A stretch of 64,000 nucleotides of DNA from Prosthecobacter sp. (GCA_019186985.1 JABARQ010000048.1:1-64000); one strand, 5' to 3'. Numbered from the stretch's first letter, positions 44,949 through 54,747 are shown. Notes: generated by a model not told the origin, from the sequence alone. Made by a program: numbers and translations.

Positions 44949-47273
44949 ATGCTTGCACAGCCTGCCTTCCTTGCGCGTCTTGGCCCCACGGCCTTGCTGG
45001 GCCTGATTGTGTCTTTGAATGCGGTTCTGCTGCCTGATTGTCGGGCCCAGGCGGTGGCTGCGGGCGGGGCGGCTTCGCCTCAGATTCATGGAGATTCGGC
45101 GATCAAGCTCAACTTCCAGAACGTGCCTGCCCAGGCCATCATCCCGCTCTATACCCAGCTGACGGGCAAAAAGATCATCCAGGATTCATCGCTCCAGGGA
45201 GAGCCGCTGCGCATTGTCGCTCCCGAGCCCCTGCCGGCCCGGGAGGCGATCAGCTTCATTGAAGCGACGATGCTGCTCAACGGCTATGTCTTCATCCCGG
45301 TCGATTCGAAGACGGTGAAGCTGATTCATCACAGCGGCGGCAAAAGCCCGACTCCGGAGGGGCTGCCCGTCTATCGCTCGATCAAGGAGCTGCCGCCGGG
45401 CGAGGAGATCTGCCATTTCATCCTGCCTCTGGAACACATTTCACCGGACGAAGCCTCGAAGGCCTTCCAGCAGGTGATCAAGCTGCATGCCTACGGGGCG
45501 ATCATGCCGATGACGAATTCGTCGGCGCTGATCATCACGGAAAACAGCGCCACCATCCGCAGCATCGCCGGCATGGCGGAGGTGATCGACGTGCCGCCAG
45601 CGGAGATCGCCAACGAGATGATCCAGCTTCAGCGCAGCGACGCCGAAAGCGTCGCCGAGATCATCAGCGAGATATTTGAGGAGCGGGAGAAGGCGGCGGA
45701 GGCGGCTGCAAGCTCCATGGTTTCCACCCCTTCCGCCCCCGTGGCTGCCGCCCCCAGCGGCATCCGTGCGGCGGCGGCTCCGGCCTCGGCGGCCCAGGCG
45801 GTGAACTCGGCCAACACGAATCCGGCGATCGCCCGGGTGAAGGTGATCCCCCATCGCCGAACCAACAGTCTGCTCGTCATCGCCCGCCCGGTGGACATCA
45901 CCTACATCCGCGGCCTGGTGGACAAGCTCGACCAGCCGAGCGAGAGCGTCACGTTCCTGAAGCGCAAGCTCAGCTACATTGACGTCGGTGACTTCCTGCC
46001 GGTGGCCTACAACGCCCTGGCGAAGGACACCGACATCCAGTCGGAAAACGGCGGTTCAAGCCTGGGCGGAGGCGGCTCCGGAAGCAGCCGCCGGAGGCCG
46101 AGCGGCTCGTCCAACACCCCGTCCACCGATGCCGCCAGCCGTGAGAATGACAACGGTTTCAACGGTGGTCTGAACGGCGGCCTGGGCGGAGGCGCGTTTG
46201 GCTTCAACACCGGCAGCCAGGGCCAGAACAACCGGGCGAACCGCAGCCTGCTCGACGATCCGGAGGCCGCCTCCGCGCCGGAGTCGATCATTGTCGGCAA
46301 GACGCTGCTGATCGCTGATCCGCAGTCGAACAGCCTCGTGGTGAACGGTTCGCCGGAGCACATCCAGATCATCGACAAGCTGATCGAGGAGATGGATGTC
46401 TGCCCGCAGCAGGTTTACATCAGCACCATCATCGGCCAGCTGAGCCTGGGAGGTGAATACAACTACGGCTTCGACTTCCTGAATGCGCTGGACGACTTTA
46501 CACTGAGGCAGGAAGGGGTCACCGCTCCCACCGGAAGCACGGGTGTGGCGGGGGCTGTGGACCTGCCGATGAACGGAGAGGGCCTGAGCACGGCGATCCT
46601 GGGCTTTTACGGCCAGCTGGGGTCGCTCAGCCGCTATGCCCGGGTGCTGGAGGGCAACAAGAACTTCAAGGTGCTGTCCAGTCCGAGCCTGCACATCATG
46701 AACAACGGCAAGGCGACGATCTCCAGCGGTCAGAGGATCGCCGTGCCGACCAACATCCTGTCCAACGCCGGTCTCAGCAATGTCGCCGCGACCAGCGCGA
46801 GCATCGACTACCGGGACGTGGTGCTGAAGCTGGAGGTGGTGCCGCTCATCAACTCCGACAAGGAGGTCACCCTGAGGATCGCCCAGATCAACGACAACAT
46901 CGTGGGGGAGCAGAACATCTCCGGCAACACGGTGCCGACCATCGGCACGCAGGAGCTGCTGACGACGGTGACGGTGAAGAACGGGGCCACGGTCGTGCTC
47001 GGGGGGCTGGTCACGGAGCGCACGGGCAACAACGAGCGCGGCGCCATCTTCCTGCGCCGCGTGCCGGTGCTGAAGCATTTGTTCGGCACAACCCAGAAGA
47101 CCTCGCAGCGGGACGAGCTGCTGATCTTCATCCAGCCGAGCATCATCAACTCGCGCGATCCGTCCAATCATCCCAACCAGATCGAGGCCCGCCGCACGCA
47201 GATCATGGACGAGACGCTGCGCTTTGGCATGCCGCTGGAGCAGGTTCCGCGCGCCCTGCCTGCGGAGAAGTAG
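44949..47273 (+). CDS. gspD: Type II secretion system secretin (GspD-like)
   Basis: GspD forms the outer-membrane ring through which folded proteins leave in type II secretion (related secretins serve type IV pili). The 774-residue protein has a signal peptide, an N0 domain (about 52-125, KLNFQNVPAQAIIPLYTQLTG) and N1-N3 domains to about 350. The N3 domain is split by a Ser/Gly-rich linker (about 360-425). The secretin domain (about 480-745) ends with the typical VPVLKHLFGTTQKTSQRDEL and LLIFIQP. No other gsp or pil genes are nearby, as is common when secretins are scattered. Driven by its own promoter. Confidence 0.92.
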   Translation: MLAQPAFLARLGPTALLGLIVSLNAVLLPDCRAQAVAAGGAASPQIHGDSAIKLNFQNVPAQAIIPLYTQLTGKKIIQDSSLQGEPLRIVAPEPLPAREAISFIEATMLLNGYVFIPVDSKTVKLIHHSGGKSPTPEGLPVYRSIKELPPGEEICHFILPLEHISPDEASKAFQQVIKLHAYGAIMPMTNSSALIITENSATIRSIAGMAEVIDVPPAEIANEMIQLQRSDAESVAEIISEIFEEREKAAEAAASSMVSTPSAPVAAAPSGIRAAAAPASAAQAVNSANTNPAIARVKVIPHRRTNSLLVIARPVDITYIRGLVDKLDQPSESVTFLKRKLSYIDVGDFLPVAYNALAKDTDIQSENGGSSLGGGGSGSSRRRPSGSSNTPSTDAASRENDNGFNGGLNGGLGGGAFGFNTGSQGQNNRANRSLLDDPEAASAPESIIVGKTLLIADPQSNSLVVNGSPEHIQIIDKLIEEMDVCPQQVYISTIIGQLSLGGEYNYGFDFLNALDDFTLRQEGVTAPTGSTGVAGAVDLPMNGEGLSTAILGFYGQLGSLSRYARVLEGNKNFKVLSSPSLHIMNNGKATISSGQRIAVPTNILSNAGLSNVAATSASIDYRDVVLKLEVVPLINSDKEVTLRIAQINDNIVGEQNISGNTVPTIGTQELLTTVTVKNGATVVLGGLVTERTGNNERGAIFLRRVPVLKHLFGTTQKTSQRDELLIFIQPSIINSRDPSNHPNQIEARRTQIMDETLRFGMPLEQVPRALPAEK

Positions 47274-47407
47274 CGGGCGCTGCAGCTTTTCCGGAGAAGG
47301 CAGGGCAGGGGTGCGGCATGAAAACACCTCCCGTCGTCTTGACTCCCAGCCAGGAAAACGGCACATGAAGGGCTGGTGCAGCATCGCCGGAACCTCCACC
47401 TCATCCC

Positions 47408-48640
47408 ATGCCCACGATCCCGATTCTCATGCCTCAGCTTGGCGAGTCCATCGCCGAGGCCACGCTTGTCAAAATCCTCGTGCAGCCCGGAGCCCTGATC
47501 GAGGCGGGGGCGGACATCTTTGAGGTGGAGACGAACAAGGCCACGATGACCGTCGGCAGTCCCTGCGCGGGCAAGGTGGAGCAGATCCAGGCCCAGGTTC
47601 AGACCAGCTACGCCGTCGGCAGCCAGCTGGCGATGTTTGAAGTTTCGGACGAGGACGCCCAGGCGCTTGGTTTTTCCGAAACGTCCGCAGCGGGCTCCTC
47701 CTCCTCGGTGCCGTCGTCCATGCCGAATGCGGAGTCCCTGCACTTCCAGTTTAACGAGGAGGACAACATCGTCGGCTACCAGCCCAAGGTCGAGCCCGTG
47801 GTCGGCGGCCTGCCGGTCCCGGCCGGGGCCACGGGGGCGAGCTACATCTCGCCGCGGATGCGCGCGCGCATGAACGAGCTCGGCCTCAACGCCTCCGACC
47901 TCGCCGGCATCGCCGGGACCGGGGCGGGCGGCCGTGTGACGGTGGAGGACTTCGAGACCTTTCTGCGCAGCCTTGAGCAGCACAAGCTGACCCCCGCTTC
48001 GCCCATGCGCATCGCCGTGGCCGACTCCATGCGCCGGAGCTGGACGCGGCCCCTGGCCACGGTGGGCAGTCCGGTGATGCTCGACGCCATGCTGGCGCAC
48101 CGGCGCAAGGCGGACCCGAAGCCCGGTCCCGCGCTCTATGCCATCCGTGCGCTGGCCATCGCCCTGGCGGAGAACACTGCTGTCGCCGGCCGGCTGGTCG
48201 GCAACCGCATCATGCATCCCCGGGCCATCGACATCGGCTTTGCCGTGGAGGTGGAGGACGGCGTGTTTGTGCCGGTGCTGCGCGAGGTGGACAAGACGCC
48301 GCTCGCCAGCCTGGTGACGACTTATCACAAGCTGGTCGAACAGGCGCGCGCACGCCGTCTGCCGCATGACATGAACCGGCCCGGCATCGCCACGGTGACC
48401 AATTTCGGCACCTTTGGCATCGTCTGGGCCACGCCGATTCCGCTGCCGGAGCAGAACCTCATCCTCGGCCTGGGCGCGGGCAGCAAGGTGCCGCGCTGGA
48501 GCGAGGAGGTGAACCAGTTCATCCCGGTCACCGAGGCGGAGATCACACTCAGCTTCGACCACCGCGTCTGCGACGGCGGCGCCGCCGGACGCCTGCTTGC
48601 CCGCGTGGCCAGCCTGCTGCAGGAGCCGGAGAAGCTTTGA
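47408..48640 (+). CDS. Dihydrolipoamide acyltransferase (E2 of a 2-oxoacid dehydrogenase)
   Basis: E2 transfers acyl groups from lipoyl-lysine to CoA. The 410-residue protein has one lipoyl domain (Lys44 in VETNKATM), a low-complexity linker, a peripheral-subunit-binding domain (about 148-190, SPRMRARMNELGLNASDLAG) and the catalytic domain ending with FDHRVCDGGAAG (His385, Asp389). It may belong to the pyruvate, 2-oxoglutarate or branched-chain complex; no E1 or E3 gene is beside it to decide. ATG 47408 gives the standard MPTIPILMPQLGESI start. Confidence 0.92.
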   Translation: MPTIPILMPQLGESIAEATLVKILVQPGALIEAGADIFEVETNKATMTVGSPCAGKVEQIQAQVQTSYAVGSQLAMFEVSDEDAQALGFSETSAAGSSSSVPSSMPNAESLHFQFNEEDNIVGYQPKVEPVVGGLPVPAGATGASYISPRMRARMNELGLNASDLAGIAGTGAGGRVTVEDFETFLRSLEQHKLTPASPMRIAVADSMRRSWTRPLATVGSPVMLDAMLAHRRKADPKPGPALYAIRALAIALAENTAVAGRLVGNRIMHPRAIDIGFAVEVEDGVFVPVLREVDKTPLASLVTTYHKLVEQARARRLPHDMNRPGIATVTNFGTFGIVWATPIPLPEQNLILGLGAGSKVPRWSEEVNQFIPVTEAEITLSFDHRVCDGGAAGRLLARVASLLQEPEKL

Positions 48641-48643
48641 GGC

Positions 48644-49528
48644 ATGAGCTTCCGACTTGAAATGCTCCAGGTCGCCCGGGTGGCGCCGAAGCTCCTGGGG
48701 GAGTCCGCCGAGCTTGTGTCCGACTTTTTTTCATCCCGGCTGGCTGCGGACGGGCGTGGGTTTCTGGACCGTGCCGACAGGCCGGACCTGTATTACACGG
48801 TGTTTGGCATCGAGGGGCTGATGGCCTTGCAAAAGGAGCCGCCCAGGGTTTCGCTCAAGGAATGGCTGGCGGACTTTGGCGACGGCGAGGGGCTGGACTT
48901 CGTGCACCTGTCCTGCCTGGCGCGGTGCTGGGCCAGCCTGGGAGGCGGCCTTTCCGAGGCGCAGAAGCAAAGTTTGGCAGGCCGTCTGGAGGCCTGGAGG
49001 ACGCCGGACGGCGGCTATCATCAGGCGGCGGGCCGCAGGAACGGCAGCGCCTACGGCTGCCTGATCGCCTTCGGGGCCTATCAGGACCTGGGTTTGCTGC
49101 CTCCCGATCCGATGAGCATCGCACGCTGCATGGACAGCCTGGAGACGCCGGACGGCGCCTGGTCGAACGAGCCCGGGCTGACCCTGGGTTCCACCACGGC
49201 CACCTCGGCCATGCTTTCGCTCTATCGCAACATGCAGCTTCCGCCTCCTCCGGCGGCGGTGGACTGGCTGCTTCGGCAATGCCTGCCCGAGGGCGGGTTT
49301 CTCGCCGTGCCAGGCGCGCCGATTCCTGACCTTCTGTCCACCGCCGTGGCGCTGCATGCCCTGTCCAACAATGCCGAGGCGATTGAGAAGGTGCGGGAGC
49401 GCTGCCTTGATTTCATCGACAGCCTGTGGAGTGCCGCCGGTGGATTTCACGGCAACTGGACCGATGACACGCTGGACCCGGAATACACCTATTATGGCCT
49501 GCTGGCCCTCGGGCATCTGGCCCTGTAA
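48644..49528 (+). CDS. Prenyltransferase/terpenoid-cyclase-like alpha/alpha-toroid protein
   Basis: This 294-residue protein has at least four repeats of the prenyltransferase beta-subunit/squalene-cyclase type: TPDGGYHQAAG, TPDGAWSNEPG, LPEGGFLAVPG and SAAGGFHGNW, each followed by a helix such as STAVALHALSN. It resembles the RabGGTase beta toroid more than triterpene cyclases (no DxDD acid motif). The positions that hold zinc-binding Cys and His in protein prenyltransferases look replaced (LLSTAVALHAL, EYTYYGLLALG), so it may be non-catalytic or have another role. It starts 3 bp after the E2 gene and is probably co-transcribed with it. Confidence 0.7.
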   Translation: MSFRLEMLQVARVAPKLLGESAELVSDFFSSRLAADGRGFLDRADRPDLYYTVFGIEGLMALQKEPPRVSLKEWLADFGDGEGLDFVHLSCLARCWASLGGGLSEAQKQSLAGRLEAWRTPDGGYHQAAGRRNGSAYGCLIAFGAYQDLGLLPPDPMSIARCMDSLETPDGAWSNEPGLTLGSTTATSAMLSLYRNMQLPPPPAAVDWLLRQCLPEGGFLAVPGAPIPDLLSTAVALHALSNNAEAIEKVRERCLDFIDSLWSAAGGFHGNWTDDTLDPEYTYYGLLALGHLAL

Positions 49529-49536
49529 GCCGCGAA

Positions 49537-50334
49537 TCAGACGGCGATGTCCGCCTTGATGGCCGGATGCGGGTCGTAGCCTTCAAGGCTGAAGTCCTCG
49601 AACTTGAAGGCGAAGAGGTCCTTCACCTCGGGGTTCAGCTTCATGACCGGCAGGGGCCTCGGTTCGCGGGTGAGCTGAAGCCGGGTCTGGTCCAGGTGGT
49701 TCTTGTAAAGGTGCAGGTCACCGAAGGTGTGGACGAACTCGCCCGGCTTCAGGTCGCAGACCTGGGCGACCATGAGCACGAGCAGACTGTAGCTGGCGAT
49801 GTTGAAGGGCACGCCGAGGAAGAGGTCGGCGCTGCGCTGGTAGAGCTGGCAGCTCAGCCTGCCGTCGGCCACAAAGAACTGAAACAGGCAGTGGCAGGGC
49901 GGCAGGGCCATCTGGTCGATGAAGGGCACGTTCCAGGCGCTGACAATGTGGCGTCGGCTGTAGGGATTGGTTTTGAGGCCGTGGATGAGCTTGGCGATCT
50001 GGTCCACGGGCTCGGCGCCCGGGGCACCCTGCCAGCGGCGCCACTGGGCGCCATAGACAGGGCCAAGCTCGCCGTTTTCGTCAGCCCATTCGTCCCAGAT
50101 GCTGACCTTGTTCTCCTGAAGATAACGCACATTGGTGTCGCCCTTCAGGAACCAGAGCAGCTCATGGATGATGCTGCGCAGGTGCAGCTTCTTCGTGGTG
50201 ACCAGGGGGAAGGTCTCGCCGAGGTCGTAACGGCTCTGCTCACCGAACACCGAATAGGCGCCGGTCCCGGTGCGGTCCTCGCGGTAGGAACCATGATCGA
50301 GGACCTTGCGAAGCAGGCGGTGGTATTCTTGCAT
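49537..50334 (-). CDS. thyA: Thymidylate synthase
   Basis: ThyA converts dUMP to dTMP using methylene-tetrahydrofolate. The 265-residue protein is standard length and shows the folate/dUMP motifs [16 protein letters not shown] and [14 protein letters not shown], the nucleophile Cys147 in [10 protein letters not shown] and [17 protein letters not shown]. It converges on the toroid gene with 8 bp between. ilvE lies 30 bp upstream on the same strand, so the two may share a transcript. Confidence 0.98.
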   Translation of the reverse strand: MQEYHRLLRKVLDHGSYREDRTGTGAYSVFGEQSRYDLGETFPLVTTKKLHLRSIIHELLWFLKGDTNVRYLQENKVSIWDEWADENGELGPVYGAQWRRWQGAPGAEPVDQIAKLIHGLKTNPYSRRHIVSAWNVPFIDQMALPPCHCLFQFFVADGRLSCQLYQRSADLFLGVPFNIASYSLLVLMVAQVCDLKPGEFVHTFGDLHLYKNHLDQTRLQLTREPRPLPVMKLNPEVKDLFAFKFEDFSLEGYDPHPAIKADIAV

Positions 50335-50364
50335 CCGGGGAGCGGGCGGTTGGAGGCGGGCGGA

Positions 50365-51258
50365 TCAGGCGGCATAGGGCACCGGGGTTCCGGTGGAGTT
50401 GGCCAGGACCTTGAAACGCTTGATGATCTCGGAGGTGAGCTTGCCGGGCTTGCCGTCGCCAATCGGGCGGCGGTCATATTGCACGGCGGGAATGACCTCG
50501 GCGGCGGTGCCGGTGAGGAAGCATTCGTCAGCGGTGTAGATGTCGTGGCGGGTCATGGTGACCTCGTGGACGGTGAGGCCCATTTCGCGCATCACCTCGA
50601 TGACGGCCATGCGGGTGATGCCGTTGAGGGCGCCGCTGGCGATGGTGGGGGTGTAGACCTGGCCGTTCTTGAGCACGAAGACGTTGTCGCCGGTGCATTC
50701 GGCCACATAGCCCTGTTCGTTGAGCATGATGCCCTCCTCGCAGCCGGCCTGGATGCACTCGATCTTGGCCATGATGTTGTTGAGGTAGTTCAGGCTCTTC
50801 ACCTGCGGGCTCAGGGCGGCGGCCGTGGGACGGCGGGTGGCGCAGGTGATGAGGTTGAGGCCGGTCTCGTACTTCTCCCTGGGATAAAGCGTGATGCCGC
50901 TGGCGATGATGATGACGCCGGCCTTCGGGCACTGGTAGGGGTTGAGCCCCAGGGAGCCGACGCCGCGGGTGATGACGAGGCGGATGTAGCCGTCCCGCAG
51001 GTTGTTGGCCGCCACGGTCTCCAAGGTGGCCTTTTCCATCTCCTCAAAACTGATCGGGATGGTGAGGCAGATGGAGCGGGCGCTTTCATAAAGGCGCACC
51101 AGGTGCTCGGTGAGGCGGAAGACGCGGCCGTTGTAGATGCGGATGCCTTCAAAGCAGCCGTCGCCGTAGAGCAGGCCGTGGTCGAAGACGGACACCTTGG
51201 CTTCGGATTCAGGAACAAGTTTGCCGTCGAGGTGGATGAGCAGGGGGGCGGTGGCCAT
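50365..51258 (-). CDS. ilvE: Branched-chain amino-acid aminotransferase
   Basis: This fold-type IV PLP aminotransferase performs the last step of valine, leucine and isoleucine synthesis. The 297-residue protein has DHGLLYGDGCFEGIR near the start, the PLP Lys154 in PQVKSLNYLNNIMAK and the phosphate-binding segment GALNGITRMAV. The GTAAEVIPAVQYDRR region favours IlvE over D-amino-acid transaminase or ADC lyase. It precedes thyA by 30 bp and follows rpmE by 114 bp on the same strand. Confidence 0.94.
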   Translation of the reverse strand: MATAPLLIHLDGKLVPESEAKVSVFDHGLLYGDGCFEGIRIYNGRVFRLTEHLVRLYESARSICLTIPISFEEMEKATLETVAANNLRDGYIRLVITRGVGSLGLNPYQCPKAGVIIIASGITLYPREKYETGLNLITCATRRPTAAALSPQVKSLNYLNNIMAKIECIQAGCEEGIMLNEQGYVAECTGDNVFVLKNGQVYTPTIASGALNGITRMAVIEVMREMGLTVHEVTMTRHDIYTADECFLTGTAAEVIPAVQYDRRPIGDGKPGKLTSEIIKRFKVLANSTGTPVPYAA

Positions 51259-51372
51259 GATGGGAGAGCGCGGAGATTGGCGGAGGAGAGGACTTTTGCA
51301 AAAGCAAACATCGCGGAGGCCACAGGGGCGTCCGCGATGTCAGGGAAAAGGCTGGGGGAGGTCGAAGGGCGA

Positions 51373-51615
51373 TTACGCGGAGGCGTCGCTGAGCTTCGGA
51401 GCGGCGCGGCGGGCACGGGTGCTGCCGTAGCGCTGGGCGAACTTGTCCACTCGGCCGGCGGTGTCGACAAAGCGCTGTTCACCGGTGAAGAAGGGGTGGC
51501 AGCCGGCGCAGATGCCGATGCGGAGGTTCTGGACCGTGGACTGGGTGTTGTAGACCGTGCCGCAGGTGCAGGTGATGGTGGTTTCGTAAACCGTCGGGTG
51601 ACCTTCTTTTTTCAT
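51373..51615 (-). CDS. rpmE: Ribosomal protein bL31, zinc-binding type
   Basis: This 80-residue large-subunit protein keeps all four zinc cysteines: CTC (Cys16, Cys18) and CAGC (Cys36, Cys39), so it is the Zn-containing form. PFFTGEQRFVDTAGRVDKF is the family signature. It ends in a basic-acidic tail. It lies upstream of ilvE on the same strand. Confidence 0.96.
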   Translation of the reverse strand: MKKEGHPTVYETTITCTCGTVYNTQSTVQNLRIGICAGCHPFFTGEQRFVDTAGRVDKFAQRYGSTRARRAAPKLSDASA

Positions 51616-51897
51616 GGGATGGATGGGGGTGAATCACGTGGACCCGCCGAGGCAGGGAAGGGGAAGGCTTTCGCCGGGGCGTGAAGGGCCGCGATAGTGC
51701 CACGACTCGCCTCGGGGTCAACTGGGTTTTTACCCCCCTGTCTCGCACCTGGATGATGCAGGGGGGTGGTCAGGCGGTCATGAAACGGGGGAAGCTGGGG
51801 CGGGAAACGCAGAAAAGGCTGGCTAATCGAGCGTGGTTTTCGTTCCAGGCTTGCCAGAGAGGGCGTGCATGCGCCGTAATGCTCGCCCTTCCAATCC

Positions 51898-53229
51898 ATG
51901 CAACCACCCGCCAGCCTTTCCCGCCGCCGTTTCCTGCAAACCGCCAGCGCCAGCCTTTTTGCCGCCCCATACGTGACCACAGGCCTGCGTGCCGCCTCGC
52001 CGAACGGCAAGCTGCGTCACGCAGCCTTCGGCGCCTCGGGCATGTCCTGGGCGGACATCACCTCCATGGCCAACCATGACATGTGGGAGCTGACGGCGGT
52101 CTGCGACGTGGACACCCGCAACTTCGCCCGCGTGAAGGAGAAGTGGCCTAACGTCAAATGCTACCAGGACTGGCGCGAGCTGCTGGAGAAGGAGGCGGGC
52201 AACATCGACAGCGTCAACGTCTCCACGCCCGACCACATGCACGGCCCCATCGGGTTGAAGGCCATGGAGCTGGGCAAGCATGTGTACGGCCAGAAGCCGC
52301 TGGCGCAGAACCTTTACGAGTGCCGTCAGCTCATGCTCAAGGCGCGTGAGAAGGGCGTGATGACGCAGATGGGCATCCAGATCTCCTCCGACTTCACCGA
52401 GCGCTTCGCGGTCGAGCTCATCCACATGGGAGTCATCGGCAAGGTGAAGGAGGTGCACACCTTCTCCAACAAGAAGTGGGGAGACATGGACCCCGTGCCG
52501 AAGGCGGCCGACCCCGTGCCCGAGGGTTTTGACTGGAAGCTGTGGCTCGGCCCCGCCGCCGACCGTCCTTACATCAAGGGTTATTACCATCCGGGCAACT
52601 GGCGCAAGCGCCGTGACTTCGGCACGGGCACGCTGGGTGACATGGGCTGCCACATGTTCAGCGGCTGGTTCCGCAGCCTCGACCTGGCCGCGCCGATCGC
52701 GGTGAAGTCCTCCGGCCCGACGCCGCCGAACTCGGAAAACTGGGCGATCAACGCCGTGGTGGAGTACACCTTCAAGGGAACCCGGCACACCGTCGGCGAC
52801 ACCGTCAAGGTCACCTGGTATGACGGCGACGCGCGTCCGCCGGCCGAGGTCATGGCGCTGGCGGATCCTGCGAAGTTCCCCGGCCAGGGCAGCATCTATC
52901 TCGGCACCGACGGCGTGCTCCTGCATCCCCATGGCAGCACCCCGCAGCTCTTCCCCAGGGACAAGTTCAAGGGCTTCCGCTTTCCCAAGCTGGAACCGCG
53001 CAATCATTGGTTCGACTTCATCGACTGCTGCCTCAAGGGCGGCTCGACGCGGCCGACGGCCAACTTCGACTACGCCGGTCCGTTGACCGAGGCCGTGCTG
53101 CTCGGCTGCCTGGCCAGCCCGTTCCAGGGCGAGACGCTTCAGTGGGACGCGCCTGCGCTGAAGATCACCAACAATGAGACGGCCAACGCGCTGGTGAAGC
53201 GCCAGTACCGTCCCGGCTGGGAAATCTGA
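51898..53229 (+). CDS. Tat-exported Gfo/Idh/MocA family oxidoreductase
   Basis: This 443-residue NAD(P)-dependent sugar oxidoreductase starts with a Tat signal (SRRRFLQTASASLFAAPYV). The dinucleotide-binding domain follows (AAFGASGMSWADI, AVCDVDTRNF), then NVSTPDHMHGPIGLKAMELG and VYGQKPLAQN, where the usual EKP is QKP with the lysine kept. The C-terminal domain has GTGTLGDMGCHMFSGWFRSLD. Export of many such enzymes is typical of Verrucomicrobia and Planctomycetes. TatA is encoded at 24 kb. Substrate unknown. Confidence 0.9.
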   Translation: MQPPASLSRRRFLQTASASLFAAPYVTTGLRAASPNGKLRHAAFGASGMSWADITSMANHDMWELTAVCDVDTRNFARVKEKWPNVKCYQDWRELLEKEAGNIDSVNVSTPDHMHGPIGLKAMELGKHVYGQKPLAQNLYECRQLMLKAREKGVMTQMGIQISSDFTERFAVELIHMGVIGKVKEVHTFSNKKWGDMDPVPKAADPVPEGFDWKLWLGPAADRPYIKGYYHPGNWRKRRDFGTGTLGDMGCHMFSGWFRSLDLAAPIAVKSSGPTPPNSENWAINAVVEYTFKGTRHTVGDTVKVTWYDGDARPPAEVMALADPAKFPGQGSIYLGTDGVLLHPHGSTPQLFPRDKFKGFRFPKLEPRNHWFDFIDCCLKGGSTRPTANFDYAGPLTEAVLLGCLASPFQGETLQWDAPALKITNNETANALVKRQYRPGWEI

Positions 53230-53233
53230 AGCC

Positions 53234-53824
53234 ATGGCACGTTCGCTCAGCAGGGATGTCATCCACGGCGCGCTTGGCTTCGCCGCAGTCAGCATCGCCG
53301 CCTTCTCCGTCTGGGCCTTCGCCGCGCCGCTGTTCCGGGGACTGGGCGGCGAACCGGGCATGTATGCCGCCATCGCCGCCGTCTTTCTGGCGGGATCGGG
53401 CCTTGTGCTCGGGCCGCTTGCCGGCGGCATGGGGCGGTTTTACAAGGCCTTTCTGCCCGCCTTCCTGGCCTACTCAATGGTGTGGTGCGCGGCCTGGTTC
53501 GGCCTTGGGGGGCGAACGGGGGAATGGACGGGTGCGGCGGCCGGGTGTCTGGTCTTTGCGTGGGTCGTTACACGCCTTCGAGGCGGAGGTGGTCGCTGGC
53601 CGGCGGCTGCCTTGGCCTTGTTCGTGCTGCATTCGGCGGGTTATTTCGCCGGCGACTGGTCGATGTATGACGTCTTTGTGCCCAAGGCGCGCGCCGTCGG
53701 CAGGGAGAGCGTGGATTATCAGCATTACATGATGCTGGCGAAGCTGTCCTGGGGGCTGTTTTACGGTCTTGGTTTCGGGGCGGGGATCGGCTGGGTGTTT
53801 CATGCTTCAAGGCGTGAGTCCTGA
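53234..53824 (+). CDS. Unknown membrane protein
   Basis: This 196-residue protein has about five hydrophobic segments (for example GFAAVSIAAFSVWAFAAPLF, AYSMVWCAAWFGLGG and LSWGLFYGLGFGAGIGWVFH) and no domain I recognise. It starts 5 bp after the Gfo/Idh gene and precedes the M48 protease by 15 bp, so it is probably in the same transcript. Confidence 0.7.
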   Translation: MARSLSRDVIHGALGFAAVSIAAFSVWAFAAPLFRGLGGEPGMYAAIAAVFLAGSGLVLGPLAGGMGRFYKAFLPAFLAYSMVWCAAWFGLGGRTGEWTGAAAGCLVFAWVVTRLRGGGGRWPAAALALFVLHSAGYFAGDWSMYDVFVPKARAVGRESVDYQHYMMLAKLSWGLFYGLGFGAGIGWVFHASRRES

Positions 53825-53839
53825 GGACATGCCTTGCTC

Positions 53840-54733
53840 ATGGCGGCGGGCCGGGCAATTTGGCGGCCCATGAGACACCTGTTTTCCAGGCTGCTTTGCC
53901 ATGCTCCGGGCTACTATGATGAACCGCGTTCACGGCGCGGCATCGGCTGCCATCCGCGCCTTCTGCTGGCGCTGCTGGTCATTGGCGGTTCCGTGCTGTT
54001 TCACTATCTGGGCACGACGGAGTACCAGAACGAGTTCACCGGCCGGGTGCAGAGACTGAAGCTGCCATCACCGGAGCAGGAGATCGCGCTTGGGCTGCAG
54101 TCGGCCCCTGGGATGATCCGTGAGATGGGCGGCCTGTCACGAGACGCCGGCGCGAGGGCGCTGGTGGACCGGGTGGGCCGCAGGCTGGTGCAGAGCACGC
54201 TGGCGGGCCGCACGCCCTACCGGTTTGAGTTTCACCTGCTGGCCGACCCGCGAACCATCAATGCGTTTGCGCTGCCGGGTGGACAGATCTTCATCACGGA
54301 GGCGCTGTTCCGGCTGCTCACGAGCGAGGACCAGCTGGCCGGTGTTCTCGGGCATGAGATCGGCCATGTCGTGGGCCGCCATTCGAATGAGCAGATGGCC
54401 ACCAGCGGCCTGTGGAGCGGCATTGCCCAGGGAGTGGGCATCCTGCTTTCCGACGGACACAGCAACGCGGGCATGCAGATCGCCGGCACGGTGGCGAGGC
54501 TCCGGGTGATGAAGTTCGGGCGCGAGGACGAACTGGAGTCCGATGCGCTGGGCGTGCGTTTCATGATCGAGGCCGGATACAATCCGGAAGGCATGGTCGG
54601 CGTCATGGAGATCCTCGCCAGGGCCGCACGAGGCGGCCGTCAGCCCGAGATGCTGAGCACGCATCCGAATCCTGAAAACCGAGCGGAAAAAATCCGCGCC
54701 ATGATCGACCAGTATCGACGGCAGCCTCGCTGA
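53840..54733 (+). CDS. M48 family metalloprotease (Ste24/BepA-like)
   Basis: This is a membrane-anchored zinc peptidase of about 297 residues. One hydrophobic segment (LLLALLVIGGSVLFHYL) is followed by the M48 domain, with HEIGH (residues 172-176 from this start) as the zinc motif and Glu in REDELESDALGVRF as the third ligand. A C-terminal STHPNPENRAEKI motif closes the family domain. Relatives (BepA, LoiP, YcaL) degrade misfolded outer-membrane proteins. ATG 53840 has GAGGA 12 bases upstream; ATG 53870 is an alternative. Confidence 0.88.
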   Translation: MAAGRAIWRPMRHLFSRLLCHAPGYYDEPRSRRGIGCHPRLLLALLVIGGSVLFHYLGTTEYQNEFTGRVQRLKLPSPEQEIALGLQSAPGMIREMGGLSRDAGARALVDRVGRRLVQSTLAGRTPYRFEFHLLADPRTINAFALPGGQIFITEALFRLLTSEDQLAGVLGHEIGHVVGRHSNEQMATSGLWSGIAQGVGILLSDGHSNAGMQIAGTVARLRVMKFGREDELESDALGVRFMIEAGYNPEGMVGVMEILARAARGGRQPEMLSTHPNPENRAEKIRAMIDQYRRQPR

Positions 54734-54747
54734 ACCTTTCCTTCCGA

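Noticed and set aside
44949-47273. Start of a complete type II secretion cluster
   Set aside because: Only the secretin is present; the flanking genes are a restriction remnant and an unrelated E2.
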